Source: an uncultured Bacteroidales bacterium (GTDB lineage Bacteria > Bacteroidota > Bacteroidia > Bacteroidales > Bacteroidaceae). From it: a stretch of DNA of 58,021 nt. Under the pieces are notes generated by a model. It saw only the letters and a list, made by a program, of their open reading frames with translations, had not been told where the DNA came from and searched no databases. The stretch's first letter is position 1; each line of letters begins with the position of its first letter. The translations under genes and the position numbers were made by a program. Of this stretch, positions 18,629-27,939 are shown one piece after another. The stretch lies in the NCBI GenBank assembly GCA_902760315.1, contig CACWFV010000037.1, positions 1-58,021 on the forward strand, in the 5' to 3' direction.

Positions 18629-19789
18629 ATGAACAGGTTATCATTCATGTTCATCCTCGCCCTCTTAGCGGTTTCCGCCGCAAGGGGCGAGGCTCTTGAC
18701 TCGCTGGCCCTGCTGGTGCAGCGGGGTGACAGTTTGATGCTGCAGTATAATACCTTCGGGGCTTTGAAATACTATCAGCAGGCATACAATCAGGCACAAG
18801 CTCAAGGTGTCACGCGTTTCTCGATGGATGCCGATTTCAGCATGTCGAAGCCTTACGTGCCAGAGGACCGTGTTCCCCGTCAGATTCGGCTGAAGTTGGC
18901 AGATTGTCAGTATAAGCGTGCCAACTATCGGCAGACCACGGAACTGCTGAAGAACATGCCCGAGGACAGTCTGACGCACGATGCCTTTCGGCAGCTGGCC
19001 AACAGCTATAGGCAACAAGGCGATGTCGACTCCTATATGTATTGGGCAAGCCGCTTGCTTGAACACTATCCGATGGATGGCGAGGTGGTGGCAGGGCTCA
19101 CGATAGCCTATGCCAGAAGTGACCAGCCGCAGAAAGGCATCATCTGTGGACTGAAGTATAGTCTGAAGGACTCCACGAACATTCTTGTCAACAGGGCGTT
19201 GGCTGATGCGTGGTTTATGAATCGTGACTTCACCGCCGCAGCCATGATGTATGACCATTTGCTGGAGCAGGGCGACTCTACCTTTAACACCCTGTATTCA
19301 GCGGGTATGAGCCATTCGCAGACTGGCAATCTGGAGCGAGCCTACGACTGTCTTAGCCGTGCACTGCTGCTCAGCCAGATGCAGCATGCAGGCTGTGCCT
19401 ATCGTCTGGGGGTTGTCTGTATTGATACGCAGCGCTACGAAGAGGGACTGAAAGCCCACGAACTTGCCCTTGAACTCCTGAAGCCAGACACCACCACCAT
19501 GAAGGCTATCACCCTTTCTCAAGGCGAAGGCTACTATCTGACCCACCGCTATCCTGAAGCCGTAAATGCGTGGAAGCGACATCTTGACTACAACCCGTCG
19601 TCTGTCGCCACCTATTATAATATTGCCAATGCCTACTATTACCTTCTCAAGGATGACGAGCAGGCGGAACGCTACTATCAGCACTTTCTCGACCTTGCCC
19701 GTCGGGAACAGAATCCGACGCCCCAACTCACAGAGATGATGGGGAAGGCAGAGGAGACACTCAAGTATTATAGAACGTCTCGTCGATGA
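18629..19789 (+). CDS. Secreted TPR-repeat protein
   Basis: A 386-aa protein with a signal peptide (MNRLSFMFILALLAVSAARG) and then repeated tetratricopeptide-type helices: ALKYYQQAYNQA, QIRLKLADCQYKRANYRQT, LYSAGMSHSQTGNLERAYD and ATYYNIANAYYYLLKDDEQA. It is probably periplasmic and a protein-protein scaffold. It lies 20 bp after the M56-TonB gene, so it likely belongs to that sensing operon. Its last 29 bp overlap the reconstructed convergent end of purN. No catalytic motif is seen. Confidence 0.82.
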   Translation: MNRLSFMFILALLAVSAARGEALDSLALLVQRGDSLMLQYNTFGALKYYQQAYNQAQAQGVTRFSMDADFSMSKPYVPEDRVPRQIRLKLADCQYKRANYRQTTELLKNMPEDSLTHDAFRQLANSYRQQGDVDSYMYWASRLLEHYPMDGEVVAGLTIAYARSDQPQKGIICGLKYSLKDSTNILVNRALADAWFMNRDFTAAAMMYDHLLEQGDSTFNTLYSAGMSHSQTGNLERAYDCLSRALLLSQMQHAGCAYRLGVVCIDTQRYEEGLKAHELALELLKPDTTTMKAITLSQGEGYYLTHRYPEAVNAWKRHLDYNPSSVATYYNIANAYYYLLKDDEQAERYYQHFLDLARREQNPTPQLTEMMGKAEETLKYYRTSRR

Positions 19790-20322
19790 CCTGTTCCACG
19801 ATGCGCGGGAAGTGTTCCATCTCCAGTTGGTGCTCTTTCCGCGCTATGTCGTCAGCGGTGTCGTCGGTGGGCTATAATCTCGCCAGAGTCACAGACGGGA
19901 GTGACGTAATGCACCGTCATGCCCGTCTCTGTCTCGCCAGCAGCCTTTACCGCCTCGTGGACGTGGTGTCCCCACATGCCCTTGCCGCCATATTTGGGCA
20001 ACAGGGCTGGGTGGATGTTGACGATGCGGCGCGGGAAGGCCTCAACCAGGAAGTTAGGCACCAAGGGCAGAAAGCCAGCCAGCACGATGAACCGGATGTC
20101 GTACTGCAGCAGCAGGGGCATCATTACCTGCTCGTCGTTCAGTTCCGGTTTGGTGGCTACGGCCGTGGGCACGTCCAAACGCTTGGCACGCTCCAGCGCT
20201 AGGGCGTCAGGTTTGTTGCTGACCACCAAGGCACAATGGACGCGTGCAGAGCCCTTGAAGTATCTGATGAGGTTTTCACAGTTCGTGCCGCTGCCCGACA
20301 CAAAGATGGCGATGTTTATCAT
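19761..20322 (-). pseudogene. purN: Phosphoribosylglycinamide formyltransferase, C-terminus frameshifted
   Basis: PurN transfers the formyl group from 10-formyl-THF to GAR in purine synthesis. The N-terminus VSGSGTNCENLI, the catalytic NIHPALLPKYGG and the CDSGEII aspartate are present. After EIIA the frame runs into HRRHR and a stop at 19852. The true C-terminus, TDDTADDIARKEHQLEMEHF, follows in another frame to a stop at 19761. About eight residues usually separate these segments, so roughly 23 nt seem to be missing near 19870. The intact first part spans 19852-20322. It is in an operon with mutY upstream (9-bp gap). Confidence 0.83.
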
Positions 20323-20331
20323 ATAGTTTCG

Positions 20332-21244
20332 TTAAGTGTTTAGTGATTCTAATAATAGTTCTATGAGTCGCGGCACACCATAGTTGGCTATCTCCTCTTC
20401 CCGTATCCAGAAATAGCTGGCAGGCAGTGGCGGCTCTTTGGCTGGTTCCCACAGCCAGAAGTCTGCATAGAGGATGCGGTGTGTCAGCACGTGCTTCACC
20501 CCCTGGCGTAGCAGCGTGGCGCCCTCTGGCACCTGTTCGGTCAGCCATGGTTCGTAGAGTCCCTGCCAGATGTCGCCCGCAGGCCGGCGGTGGATGGCTG
20601 TCTGGCCGTTATACCTAATATAAATGTAGGTCAGCTGGCGCTCCTTGACCTTCAGCGTCTTCAGCTTCGCGGGCAACACATTGATGTGTCCTTCGCGCAG
20701 TGCCACACAACTTTCTGCCAACGGACATTGCTCGCAACGCGGCGAGGTGGGCGTACACTGTATGGCGCCAAAATCCATCATGGCCTGGTTGAATGCAGAA
20801 GCCTGCTGTGGTGGTAGCAGTGACTGTGCCAATTGCGTAAACTCCCTCTTCCCCTCTGTCGTGTTAATGGGAGTCGATATTCCGTAGTGGCGGGCCAATA
20901 CACGATAGACGTTGCCGTCGACAACAGCCGCAGGCAGGTCGAAGGTTGGGAAAACCACCCATCGCCACCACCTGCTTGGCAGCAGTATGCAGGTTGCGTG
21001 CCCGGCTGTAGTAGCCCAGCCCCTGCCACTGGCGCAGCACGTCGTCCTCCGTGGCACTTGCCAGTGCCTCCACCGTAGGCCATCGCTTCATGAAGCGTTG
21101 CCAGTAGGGGAGTCCCTGTTCTATGCGTGTCTGTTGAAGTATGATTTCCGATAACCAGATGGCATATGCACTCCGCGTCTCGCGCCACGGAAGAGCCCGG
21201 CCATTAGCCCTAAACCACTCCAGTATCGTTGTCGTAAAACTCAT
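20332..21244 (-). pseudogene. mutY: A/G-specific adenine glycosylase, frameshifted with the HhH motif missing
   Basis: MutY removes adenine mispaired with 8-oxoguanine. The N-terminal part (LSEIILQQTRIEQG with catalytic Glu) is in the first frame from 21244. The rest is in another frame: FDLPAAVVDGNVYRVLARH with the catalytic Asp, and the [4Fe-4S] ligands C-x6-C-x2-C-x5-C (CTPTSPRCEQCPLAESC). At the junction (about 20941-20952) VVAMGGFP runs straight into FDLPAAV. The helix-hairpin-helix with its GVGxYTA motif, about 22 residues, is absent. An active enzyme needs it, so this copy is either broken or misassembled. It is divergent from uvrD and upstream of purN. A CAAAGGTA (minus-strand TACCTTTG) lies at 21252-21259. 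Confidence 0.85.
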
Positions 21245-21329
21245 TGCGTGGCAAAGGTACGAATTTCTTTGCTGTTTTCAGCTTATTTGAAGATTTTTTT
21301 GTAATTTTGCAGAGTTTATACGACTTTCT

Positions 21330-23636
21330 ATGGGAATAAATGAGATAACAGACGACAGCCTGCTGGAACAATTGAACGACAGCCAACGCGAGGCAGTGGA
21401 ATACTGCGGCGGTCCGCAACTGGTGATAGCCGGTGCCGGTTCCGGTAAGACGCGTGTGCTGACCTACAAGATAGCCTATCTGCTGGCCCACCACAGACTG
21501 GCTCCATGGAATATCTTGGCATTGACCTTTACCAACAAGGCGGCGCGCGAGATGAAAGAGCGCATAGGCCGACTGGTGGGCCACGAGCAGGCCCGCTATC
21601 TGCAGATGGGTACCTTCCACTCGGTCTTTGCGCGCATACTTCGGGCGGAGGCTGAGACTATCGGGTTCAGCGCCAACTTCACCATCTATGACCAGGCAGA
21701 CTCCCGCTCTTTGGTGAAGAGCATTATCAAGGAGATGCAGCTTGACGACAAAGCGTACAAACCATCCAGCGTGGCCGACCGCATCTCGATGGCCAAGAAC
21801 CACCTGCTCATGCCCCAGCAGTACATGGTGAGCTCGTGGGCTGCTGACGACGCACAGAAGAGACACCCACAGGTGGGTGCTATTTATAATAGGTACGTGG
21901 AGCGCTGCCGCCAGGCTAACGCTATGGACTTCGACGACCTGTTGGTGCAGACCTACCTGCTGTTCAAACGCTACGACGATATCTGCCAGAAGTATGTGGA
22001 GCGGTTCCAGTATGTGCTGGTAGACGAGTACCAGGACACCAACTTCGCACAGCAGGAGATTGTGTTGCAGTTGACTCAGCAGCATGGACGCGTCTGCGTG
22101 GTGGGCGACGATGCACAGAGCATCTACAGCTTCCGCGGTGCCAATATAGACAATATCCTGGATTTCCAAAAGAAGTATCAGCAGGGTACCCGCCTTTTCA
22201 AACTGGAGCAGAACTACCGTTCCACGCAGCTCATCGTACAGGCTGCCAACAGCCTGATACGCAAGAACGAGCGACAGATTCACAAGGACGTCTTCAGCGA
22301 GAATGAGGAGGGCGAGTGTCTGACTCTGAAACCCGCCTACAGCGATAGAGAGGAAGCCATCATCGTGTGTAACGACATCAAACGTATCAGCAGGCAAGAC
22401 GGGGCCTCGTATGGTGATTTTGCCATTCTCTACCGCACCAATGCGCAGAGTCGCTCGTTTGAGGAACAGATGCGCAAGGACGGTATACCATATCGCATCT
22501 ATGGCGGACTGAGTTTCTATCAGCGCAAGGAAATCAAGGACGTCATTGCCTATTTCCGCGTGGTGGCCAACCCCAATGATGAAGAGGCACTGCGCCGCAT
22601 CATCAACTACCCGGCACGAGGCATTGGCGACACGACGGTAGCCAAGATAGTTGAGACGGCCAACCTGCACCATGTTAGCCTGTGGGATGTCATCCAACAG
22701 CCTATTGTCTTCGACCTGAAACTGGCCAAGGGCACACTGGGCAAGTTGGAAGCCTTTAAGAACCTCGTCAACGGGTGGGCGGAGCGCATGGCCGTGGAGG
22801 ATGCCTATAGCCTTGGCCACTCCATCATCATGGAGAGTGGCATCAGCCGGGACATCTACAGTTCCAACAATCCAGAGGACTTGTCGCGGCAGGAGAATCT
22901 GGAGGAGTTCTTGGGTGGCATGCAAGATTTTGTAGAAAGTCGTAAAGAGGAAGACCAGGGTGAGAACACCTTATTGAGTGACTTCCTGCAAGAGGTGGCT
23001 CTGCTAACCGATCTCGATAGCGAAGGTGACGAAGACCAGCCCAAGGTGACGCTGATGACGATACACGCTGCCAAGGGCTTGGAGTTTCCTACGGTTTTCG
23101 TCGTCGGATTGGAGGAGAACATCTTCCCGTCACCGATGTGCACCGGTTCCATGCGTGAACTGGAGGAGGAGCGGCGCCTGCTGTATGTAGCTATTACGCG
23201 TGCTGAGCGGCACTGTATCCTGACGTGTGCGCAAAACCGCTTTCGCTATGGTAAGATGGAGTACGATACACCGTCGCGCTTTATCAAGGATATAGACCCG
23301 CGCCTGTTGAGAGTAGAGGGTGGAGCCGGTATCTCCGGAATAGCAGCAAACAGCTATCACCGTCCGGTGCAGAATCCGCGCTCCGTAGCCACCCAATTTA
23401 TTGCCGACGTGAAGCCACGGCTGATACCGGTACGCAAGGAGACACCCCGTCCGCAGTCGGCCATTGGTAATATTGGTTTGCGCGAGGGCAACGTGATAGA
23501 GCATCAGCGTTTTGGCATTGGCATTGTTGTCAAGGTAGAGGGCACGGGCGAGAATACGAAGGCAACGGTAGACTTCCGCAATGCCGGCACTAAGCAACTG
23601 TTGCTGAAGTTCGCGAAATACACGATTATTTCGTGA
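21330..23636 (+). CDS. UvrD/PcrA-family DNA helicase
   Basis: A 768-aa superfamily 1A 3'-5' helicase. Walker A is GAGSGKTRVLTYK, followed by TFTNKAAREMKERI (motif Ia), VDEYQDTN (motif II), VGDDAQSIYSFRGA (motif III), EQNYRST (motif IV), IHAAKGLEFPTVFVVGLEEN (motif V) and LLYVAITRAE (motif VI). The C-terminal region ends in a Tudor-like EGNVIEHQRFGIG segment typical of PcrA/UvrD. The length is normal. It functions in nucleotide excision repair and in clearing replication conflicts. It is divergent from mutY, with a TAATTTTG -7 box at 21302-21309. Confidence 0.95.
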   Translation: MGINEITDDSLLEQLNDSQREAVEYCGGPQLVIAGAGSGKTRVLTYKIAYLLAHHRLAPWNILALTFTNKAAREMKERIGRLVGHEQARYLQMGTFHSVFARILRAEAETIGFSANFTIYDQADSRSLVKSIIKEMQLDDKAYKPSSVADRISMAKNHLLMPQQYMVSSWAADDAQKRHPQVGAIYNRYVERCRQANAMDFDDLLVQTYLLFKRYDDICQKYVERFQYVLVDEYQDTNFAQQEIVLQLTQQHGRVCVVGDDAQSIYSFRGANIDNILDFQKKYQQGTRLFKLEQNYRSTQLIVQAANSLIRKNERQIHKDVFSENEEGECLTLKPAYSDREEAIIVCNDIKRISRQDGASYGDFAILYRTNAQSRSFEEQMRKDGIPYRIYGGLSFYQRKEIKDVIAYFRVVANPNDEEALRRIINYPARGIGDTTVAKIVETANLHHVSLWDVIQQPIVFDLKLAKGTLGKLEAFKNLVNGWAERMAVEDAYSLGHSIIMESGISRDIYSSNNPEDLSRQENLEEFLGGMQDFVESRKEEDQGENTLLSDFLQEVALLTDLDSEGDEDQPKVTLMTIHAAKGLEFPTVFVVGLEENIFPSPMCTGSMRELEEERRLLYVAITRAERHCILTCAQNRFRYGKMEYDTPSRFIKDIDPRLLRVEGGAGISGIAANSYHRPVQNPRSVATQFIADVKPRLIPVRKETPRPQSAIGNIGLREGNVIEHQRFGIGIVVKVEGTGENTKATVDFRNAGTKQLLLKFAKYTIIS

Positions 23637-23653
23637 TTCCGGCATTACCAAAT

Positions 23654-23785
23654 TTATAAAGCCTCGTCTTCCGGTCGTTCCGGAAGGCGAGACTTCAGTT
23701 TTGGCAGATGTTTCTTCTTGCGGAGATAGGCTGCCTTGCGAGCTACGTATTCTTCGTAGTGCTTTTCTAAGAAATTGTCAGCCAT
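23654..23785 (-). CDS. Small basic conserved-type protein (43 aa)
   Basis: A 43-codon frame: M-A-D-N-F-L-E-K-H-Y-E-E-Y, then VARKAAYLRKKKHLP and a charged end, PERPEDEAL. It is strongly basic in the middle and probably one long helix. It starts 10 bp after the DUF4270 stop on the same strand, so it would be co-transcribed. Similar 40-50-residue proteins beginning MADNFLEKHYE are, from memory, found in Bacteroidales genomes, but I cannot name a function. The 3' end overlaps a hairpin (CTCGTCTTCCGG...CCGGAAGGCGAG) that may terminate the convergent uvrD transcript. Confidence 0.65.
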   Translation of the reverse strand: MADNFLEKHYEEYVARKAAYLRKKKHLPKLKSRLPERPEDEAL

Positions 23786-23794
23786 TCTTTTCTG

Positions 23795-25243
23795 CTATTT
23801 GTTGACGTTATAGATGACGCTCATACGTATGGGGGCATGCCTGTTAGCAGTACCGCCCACCAAGCGTATGCTGTTCACGTTCATCTCGTTGGCAATGCCT
23901 GAAGTGGTGGTTGTCGTCGAGGTGGTTGAGGTCTGTACTTCGACGGGTATCAGCACTGCTTTGTTCCAATTCACCGACTTGCCTTTACGTGCATACATGC
24001 GGTTGACGAGGGATGAGAGATTGTTGAAGCTATACGTCTTCTGCGAACTGTTGTAGGTTGCGAGAAAGGCTGATAGATTGTCGGGCGAGCCATTGTTTTC
24101 GAAGAAGTTGTACAGGCTGTCCAACTCGATGAGCAATACGCTGGTGGGTTCCTCCAGAATAACCTCGGAAGCGTTGTTGCGGGCTCTCATGCGGCTGAAC
24201 GTTACCTTTGCCGAGGTGAGGGTGTCGTTTTCGTGACCTTTCTTGATGTCGTCAATGGGCAGTGTCACTTCCGTATAGATGCCGGCGGGCGTTTTCAGAT
24301 AGGTACAAGTGTCGTTGGCTACCAGTTTGTCAATGCCGCTTTGGTCGTAGCTCACGTGTGTTGCTTTCAGCACCTCGTCGGTGGAGTTCAGCGTACAAGT
24401 AGCTCCCAGCGTAGTCTCGTCAGACTTGTAGCGGTAGTACATGTTAATCTGCGTAAAGGCTACTTCAATGATGAGTCCCTGGCCGTCTTCCGATTTGACG
24501 TAGAATCCCGGACAGATGTTGCGTATGAAGGTGTTGAAGTTCTTGAAGAGTGACGGACTCTCGTAGTATTTACGCATGATGTACGTTCCATAGTTGTTGT
24601 ACTTGTTGCCATCCCTGTCAATGTACTCTTTGTTGAGTGGCACTTTGATATAGGCATAGTAGCTTCCGGAGCGGTAGATGTTGCGTACGCTGTCGCTAAG
24701 CGTCAGGTCGCTGGCGGAATATACCTTGTCGCTTTTCACTGCTCCATTGCCAGTGCGAACGATGCCGGCACTTTCGGGATTGAAATCCGTGTAGATGGCG
24801 TCGGTACTCTTCATGGGCGTGTCGAGTTCCATGAGCGAGAGTTTCATGGCAGCAAGGGAGTCGCCCTGGTAACTATTAATCATGATATGAACATAGCAGG
24901 AGTCTACTATGGGCAGTCCGTTCTCGTCACGGCTGACGATGGTCTCACTTTTTCTGAAGAGACCATCGGCCTCTGACTCCAGCAGCGAAAACTGCGTAGT
25001 GTAGTCGCACTTGATATACGTATTGGTCTCCGGGTCCTTGATGCGTCCAAGGTAGGAGTAGGCATTGCGTGACAACACTGCCCCAGCAGCTATGGAGCGT
25101 GTGGTAATGTCAAATGTATCAGTCTCAATGGAAAACCTGTCAACATCGCTGGTCAGCGAGTATCCCAGGTTTGAGGTGTCTTCACTGCACGACGAGATAG
25201 CCGCAGTAAGTAGCGCTATCCCGACCATTATCCAATTTTTCAT
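23795..25243 (-). CDS. DUF4270 lipoprotein
   Basis: A 482-aa protein with a lipoprotein signal (MKNWIMVGIALLTAAISSCS; lipobox Cys). The early segment SLGRIKDPETNTYIKCDYTTQF-like (here YLGRIKDPETNTYIK) is typical of DUF4270 proteins of Bacteroidetes. The rest is beta-rich, ending NRHAPIRMSVIYNV. The function is unknown. It is likely an envelope lipoprotein. It lies 20 bp after the GT5 gene, and this pairing with panC/panD divergent is a common Bacteroidales arrangement by recollection. Confidence 0.85.
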   Translation of the reverse strand: MKNWIMVGIALLTAAISSCSEDTSNLGYSLTSDVDRFSIETDTFDITTRSIAAGAVLSRNAYSYLGRIKDPETNTYIKCDYTTQFSLLESEADGLFRKSETIVSRDENGLPIVDSCYVHIMINSYQGDSLAAMKLSLMELDTPMKSTDAIYTDFNPESAGIVRTGNGAVKSDKVYSASDLTLSDSVRNIYRSGSYYAYIKVPLNKEYIDRDGNKYNNYGTYIMRKYYESPSLFKNFNTFIRNICPGFYVKSEDGQGLIIEVAFTQINMYYRYKSDETTLGATCTLNSTDEVLKATHVSYDQSGIDKLVANDTCTYLKTPAGIYTEVTLPIDDIKKGHENDTLTSAKVTFSRMRARNNASEVILEEPTSVLLIELDSLYNFFENNGSPDNLSAFLATYNSSQKTYSFNNLSSLVNRMYARKGKSVNWNKAVLIPVEVQTSTTSTTTTTSGIANEMNVNSIRLVGGTANRHAPIRMSVIYNVNK

Positions 25244-25262
25244 TTCTTTTCCTTAATCAAAC

Positions 25263-26060
25263 TTATATCTTTTCGTAAAATTCCTCGTAAGCGCTGTGGA
25301 AGTCTTCTCCAGGATATTCCAGCAGAGGAATGTTGTTGGCTGCGGCATATTTCAGCAGTTCGGGATTGACGTCCTGGTGGGCTGCAATAACGCCGTCACT
25401 ATAGTCAATGGCCATTTTGTTCAATTCGTTGAAGTCAAAGCGGTCGTTGTATTTCTTCAATGTATCGATGGTCACATCGCGGAATTCAACGCACCTCTTG
25501 AAATTGTCGCCAAAGTCAGAAGTGATGGTTTGGGGGAAGAGCGAGGTGACTACTTTTGTGTCTGCAAAAGAAGGCTCTTCGTGGTAGGCTGTCTTGATAT
25601 ACAAAGGCACAACGGCGCTCATCCAACCTTGTACGTGGATGATGTCGGGAACCCAGCGCAGCTTCTTCACCGTTTCCAGTACGCCACGCGCAAAGAAGAT
25701 GGCCCGCTCGCCATTGTCGGCATAGTCTTTGCCATTCTCGTCCTGTTCCATTTTGCGCTTGGAGAAGTAGTCCTCATTGTCAATGAAGTATACCTGTATG
25801 CGTGTGCCGACAATAGTGGCTACTTTGATAATCAGGGGATGGTCTGTGTCGTCTATAATCAGGTTCATACCTGACAGGCGTATCACCTCGTGGAGTTGTC
25901 CGCGACGCTCATTGATAATACCCCATTTGGGCATGAATGTGCGTATTTCGTGCCCACCATCCTGCATTGCCTGTGGCAGTGCCTTACCCATCAGCGAGAG
26001 GTTGCTGTCTGGTACATAAGGAACGATTTCCTGATTGATGAATAGAATCTTCTTTGCCAT
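25263..26060 (-). CDS. Stand-alone GT5 starch/glycogen synthase N-terminal domain
   Basis: A 265-aa protein matching only the GT5 catalytic N-domain: KILFINQEIVPYVPDSNLS, the GGHEIRTFMPKWG region, PDIIHVQGWMSAVVPLYIK and NELNKMAIDYSDGVIAAH. Full glycogen synthases (about 480 aa) add a C-terminal Rossmann domain that binds ADP-glucose; it is absent here and no second piece is adjacent. Stand-alone forms are widespread in Bacteroidetes. Whether it is catalytic is open. A TATCTTTG -7 box lies at 26081-26088 on the minus strand. It leads an operon with DUF4270. Confidence 0.85.
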   Translation of the reverse strand: MAKKILFINQEIVPYVPDSNLSLMGKALPQAMQDGGHEIRTFMPKWGIINERRGQLHEVIRLSGMNLIIDDTDHPLIIKVATIVGTRIQVYFIDNEDYFSKRKMEQDENGKDYADNGERAIFFARGVLETVKKLRWVPDIIHVQGWMSAVVPLYIKTAYHEEPSFADTKVVTSLFPQTITSDFGDNFKRCVEFRDVTIDTLKKYNDRFDFNELNKMAIDYSDGVIAAHQDVNPELLKYAAANNIPLLEYPGEDFHSAYEEFYEKI

Positions 26061-26229
26061 ATGGTATGATTTTATCCATGCAAAGATACGAAAAAATACT
26101 CACAAAACGGCAAAAATGTGCACATTTTAGATTTTTTAGCCTCGTTTTTGGCATATTTTTACTTTATTTCTTTCTTATTTGGCAAAAATGTTGTTATTTT
26201 GCACCCGATTTTGAACACTATCAGTTAGA

Positions 26230-27084
26230 ATGAAAGTATTTTATAAGATTGTGGATCTTCAAAACCAGTTGTTTGAAGATCGTAAGCAAGGAAAAGAAAT
26301 CGGTCTTGTACCAACTATGGGAGCTCTGCATGAAGGGCACGCTTCGTTGGTGCGCCGTAGTGTGAAGGAAAATGGGATAACAGTGGTGTCGGTATTTGTC
26401 AATCCGACACAGTTTAATGACAAGAACGACCTGAAAAACTATCCTCGCACACTTGATGCAGACTGCAAACTGTTGGACGAGTGTGGTGCCGACTATGTGC
26501 TGGCTCCCAGTGTGGAAGAGATGTATCCAACACCCGATAAGCGCCATTTCGAATATCCTCCTGTGTCCACGGTTATGGAGGGTGCCCATCGCCCAGGCCA
26601 TTTCAATGGAGTCTGTCAGGTGGTGAGCCGTCTGTTTTATATTGTCAAGCCAGACAGAGCCTATTTTGGTGAAAAAGACTGGCAGCAGATAGCCGTAATC
26701 AAAGCGATGGTGAAAGACTTGCGCATAGATGTCCAGATAGTGGAATGCGACATTGTGCGCGATGCTGACGGTTTGGCCCGCAGTAGTCGCAATACGCTGC
26801 TCGCTCCGGATGAACGTGCCATAGCCCCTGCCATCTACAAGGCACTGAAAGACAGTCTGTCCTATGCCAAGACGCATACTGTTCAGGAAACGCACGACAA
26901 GGTCGTCGGTGATATCAATGCCGTTGACGGCTTGGAAGTAGAGTACTTCTCTATTGTTGACGGCAATACGTTGCAGGACATTACTGATTGGAATGACACT
27001 CCGTATGTGGTGGGCTGCATTACCGTTTACTGTGGCAAGACTCCGATTCGTTTAATTGACCATATTAAATACAAGGCTGTATGA
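26230..27084 (+). CDS. panC: Pantothenate synthetase
   Basis: A 284-aa enzyme joining pantoate and beta-alanine with ATP. The HIGH-like [40 protein letters not shown] and FGEKDWQQ motifs are all present. [11 protein letters not shown] supplies the KMSKS-like loop. The stop overlaps panD by 4 bp, so beta-alanine production and use are coupled. Confidence 0.96.
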   Translation: MKVFYKIVDLQNQLFEDRKQGKEIGLVPTMGALHEGHASLVRRSVKENGITVVSVFVNPTQFNDKNDLKNYPRTLDADCKLLDECGADYVLAPSVEEMYPTPDKRHFEYPPVSTVMEGAHRPGHFNGVCQVVSRLFYIVKPDRAYFGEKDWQQIAVIKAMVKDLRIDVQIVECDIVRDADGLARSSRNTLLAPDERAIAPAIYKALKDSLSYAKTHTVQETHDKVVGDINAVDGLEVEYFSIVDGNTLQDITDWNDTPYVVGCITVYCGKTPIRLIDHIKYKAV

Positions 27085-27425
27085 TGATACAGGTATTGAA
27101 ATCGAAGTTGCACTGTGTAACGGTTACCGAGGCCAACCTCAACTACATGGGTAGTATTACCATTGACGAAGACTTGATGGACGCTGCCAACATGATTGCG
27201 GGCGAGAAGGTTCAGATAGTGGACAACAACAATGGTGAGCGTTTTGAGACCTATATCATAAAAGGTGAGCGTGGCTCTGGCTGTATCTGTCTGAACGGTG
27301 CTGCTGCCCGTAAGGTTCAGGTAGGCGATGTGTGTATCATCATCTCTTATGCCTTGATGGACTTTGAGGAGGCCAAGACGTTCAAGCCTACCGTGGTATT
27401 CCCCCAAGAAGGCAACAGATTGTAA
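27081..27425 (+). CDS. panD: Aspartate 1-decarboxylase
   Basis: A 114-aa pyruvoyl enzyme that makes beta-alanine from aspartate. The self-cleavage site Gly-Ser lies in NYMGSITID (about residues 24-25). The start follows the panC stop by overlap (ATGATG). A terminator follows at 27447. Confidence 0.95.
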   Translation: MMIQVLKSKLHCVTVTEANLNYMGSITIDEDLMDAANMIAGEKVQIVDNNNGERFETYIIKGERGSGCICLNGAAARKVQVGDVCIIISYALMDFEEAKTFKPTVVFPQEGNRL

Positions 27426-27446
27426 TCAACTAGTAATAAACATAAC

Positions 27447-27478
27447 AAGCCGCTCAATGCTGAGCGGCTTGTTTGTTG
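27447..27478 (+). terminator. Intrinsic terminator of panCD
   Basis: CAAGCCGCTCA (27447-27457) pairs perfectly with TGAGCGGCTTG (27462-27472) with an ATGC loop, followed by TTTGTT. It is positioned between convergent panD and the biotin carrier gene. Confidence 0.85.
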
Positions 27479-27493
27479 CTATGAGCCAAGAGC

Positions 27494-27928
27494 TTACTCG
27501 ATGACCACCAGGGCGTCGTCTTCCATGACGCTCTGACCGGGCTTTACACAGATGGCAGTTACCTTACCATCCTTTTCGGCCTCAATGTTGTTAGCCATCT
27601 TCATGGCCTCCAGCACCAGCAGGGTGTCGCCAACCTTTACTTCGTCGCCTACGGCAACCTCGATAGAGGTGATGACGCCGGGCAGCGGAGCCTTCACGGC
27701 ATTGTTGGTGTTTACGCTTGCTGAGGATGAGCTGCTGTCAGCAGTGCTTTCTGTCGGCTCTGCAGCGGGCTTTCGAACTACCACCTTCTTTTCAGGTTCT
27801 GGTTCGGGTTCCCATTCCACTTTGTATTCCTCGCCATTGACGTTGACAGTGGCTATGGTATCTTCGATGTCTCCAATGGTCACATTGTATTGGTTGCCAT
27901 TGATGGTGTATTTATACTCTTTCTTCAT
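27494..27928 (-). CDS. Biotin carboxyl carrier protein of methylmalonyl-CoA decarboxylase
   Basis: A 144-aa biotin carrier. The N-terminal part (MKKEYKYTINGNQYNVTIGD) is a beta-fold. An acidic/Ser-rich linker precedes the C-terminal biotinyl domain with the lysine motif EAMKM (VLEAMKMANNIEAEKDG). The start at 27928 was chosen, since an upstream extension is not conserved-looking. It is the last gene of the mmd operon. The biotin shuttles CO2 between the carboxyltransferase and the membrane decarboxylase subunit, which is not in this window. Confidence 0.9.
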   Translation of the reverse strand: MKKEYKYTINGNQYNVTIGDIEDTIATVNVNGEEYKVEWEPEPEPEKKVVVRKPAAEPTESTADSSSSSASVNTNNAVKAPLPGVITSIEVAVGDEVKVGDTLLVLEAMKMANNIEAEKDGKVTAICVKPGQSVMEDDALVVIE

Positions 27929-27939
27929 GATAGATATTT

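Noticed and set aside
26161-26215. Strong promoter directly upstream of panC
   Set aside because: A TTATTTTG-like sequence is present but spacing to a TTTG box is about 13 bp, not 19-21; a weaker or different promoter cannot be decided from sequence alone.
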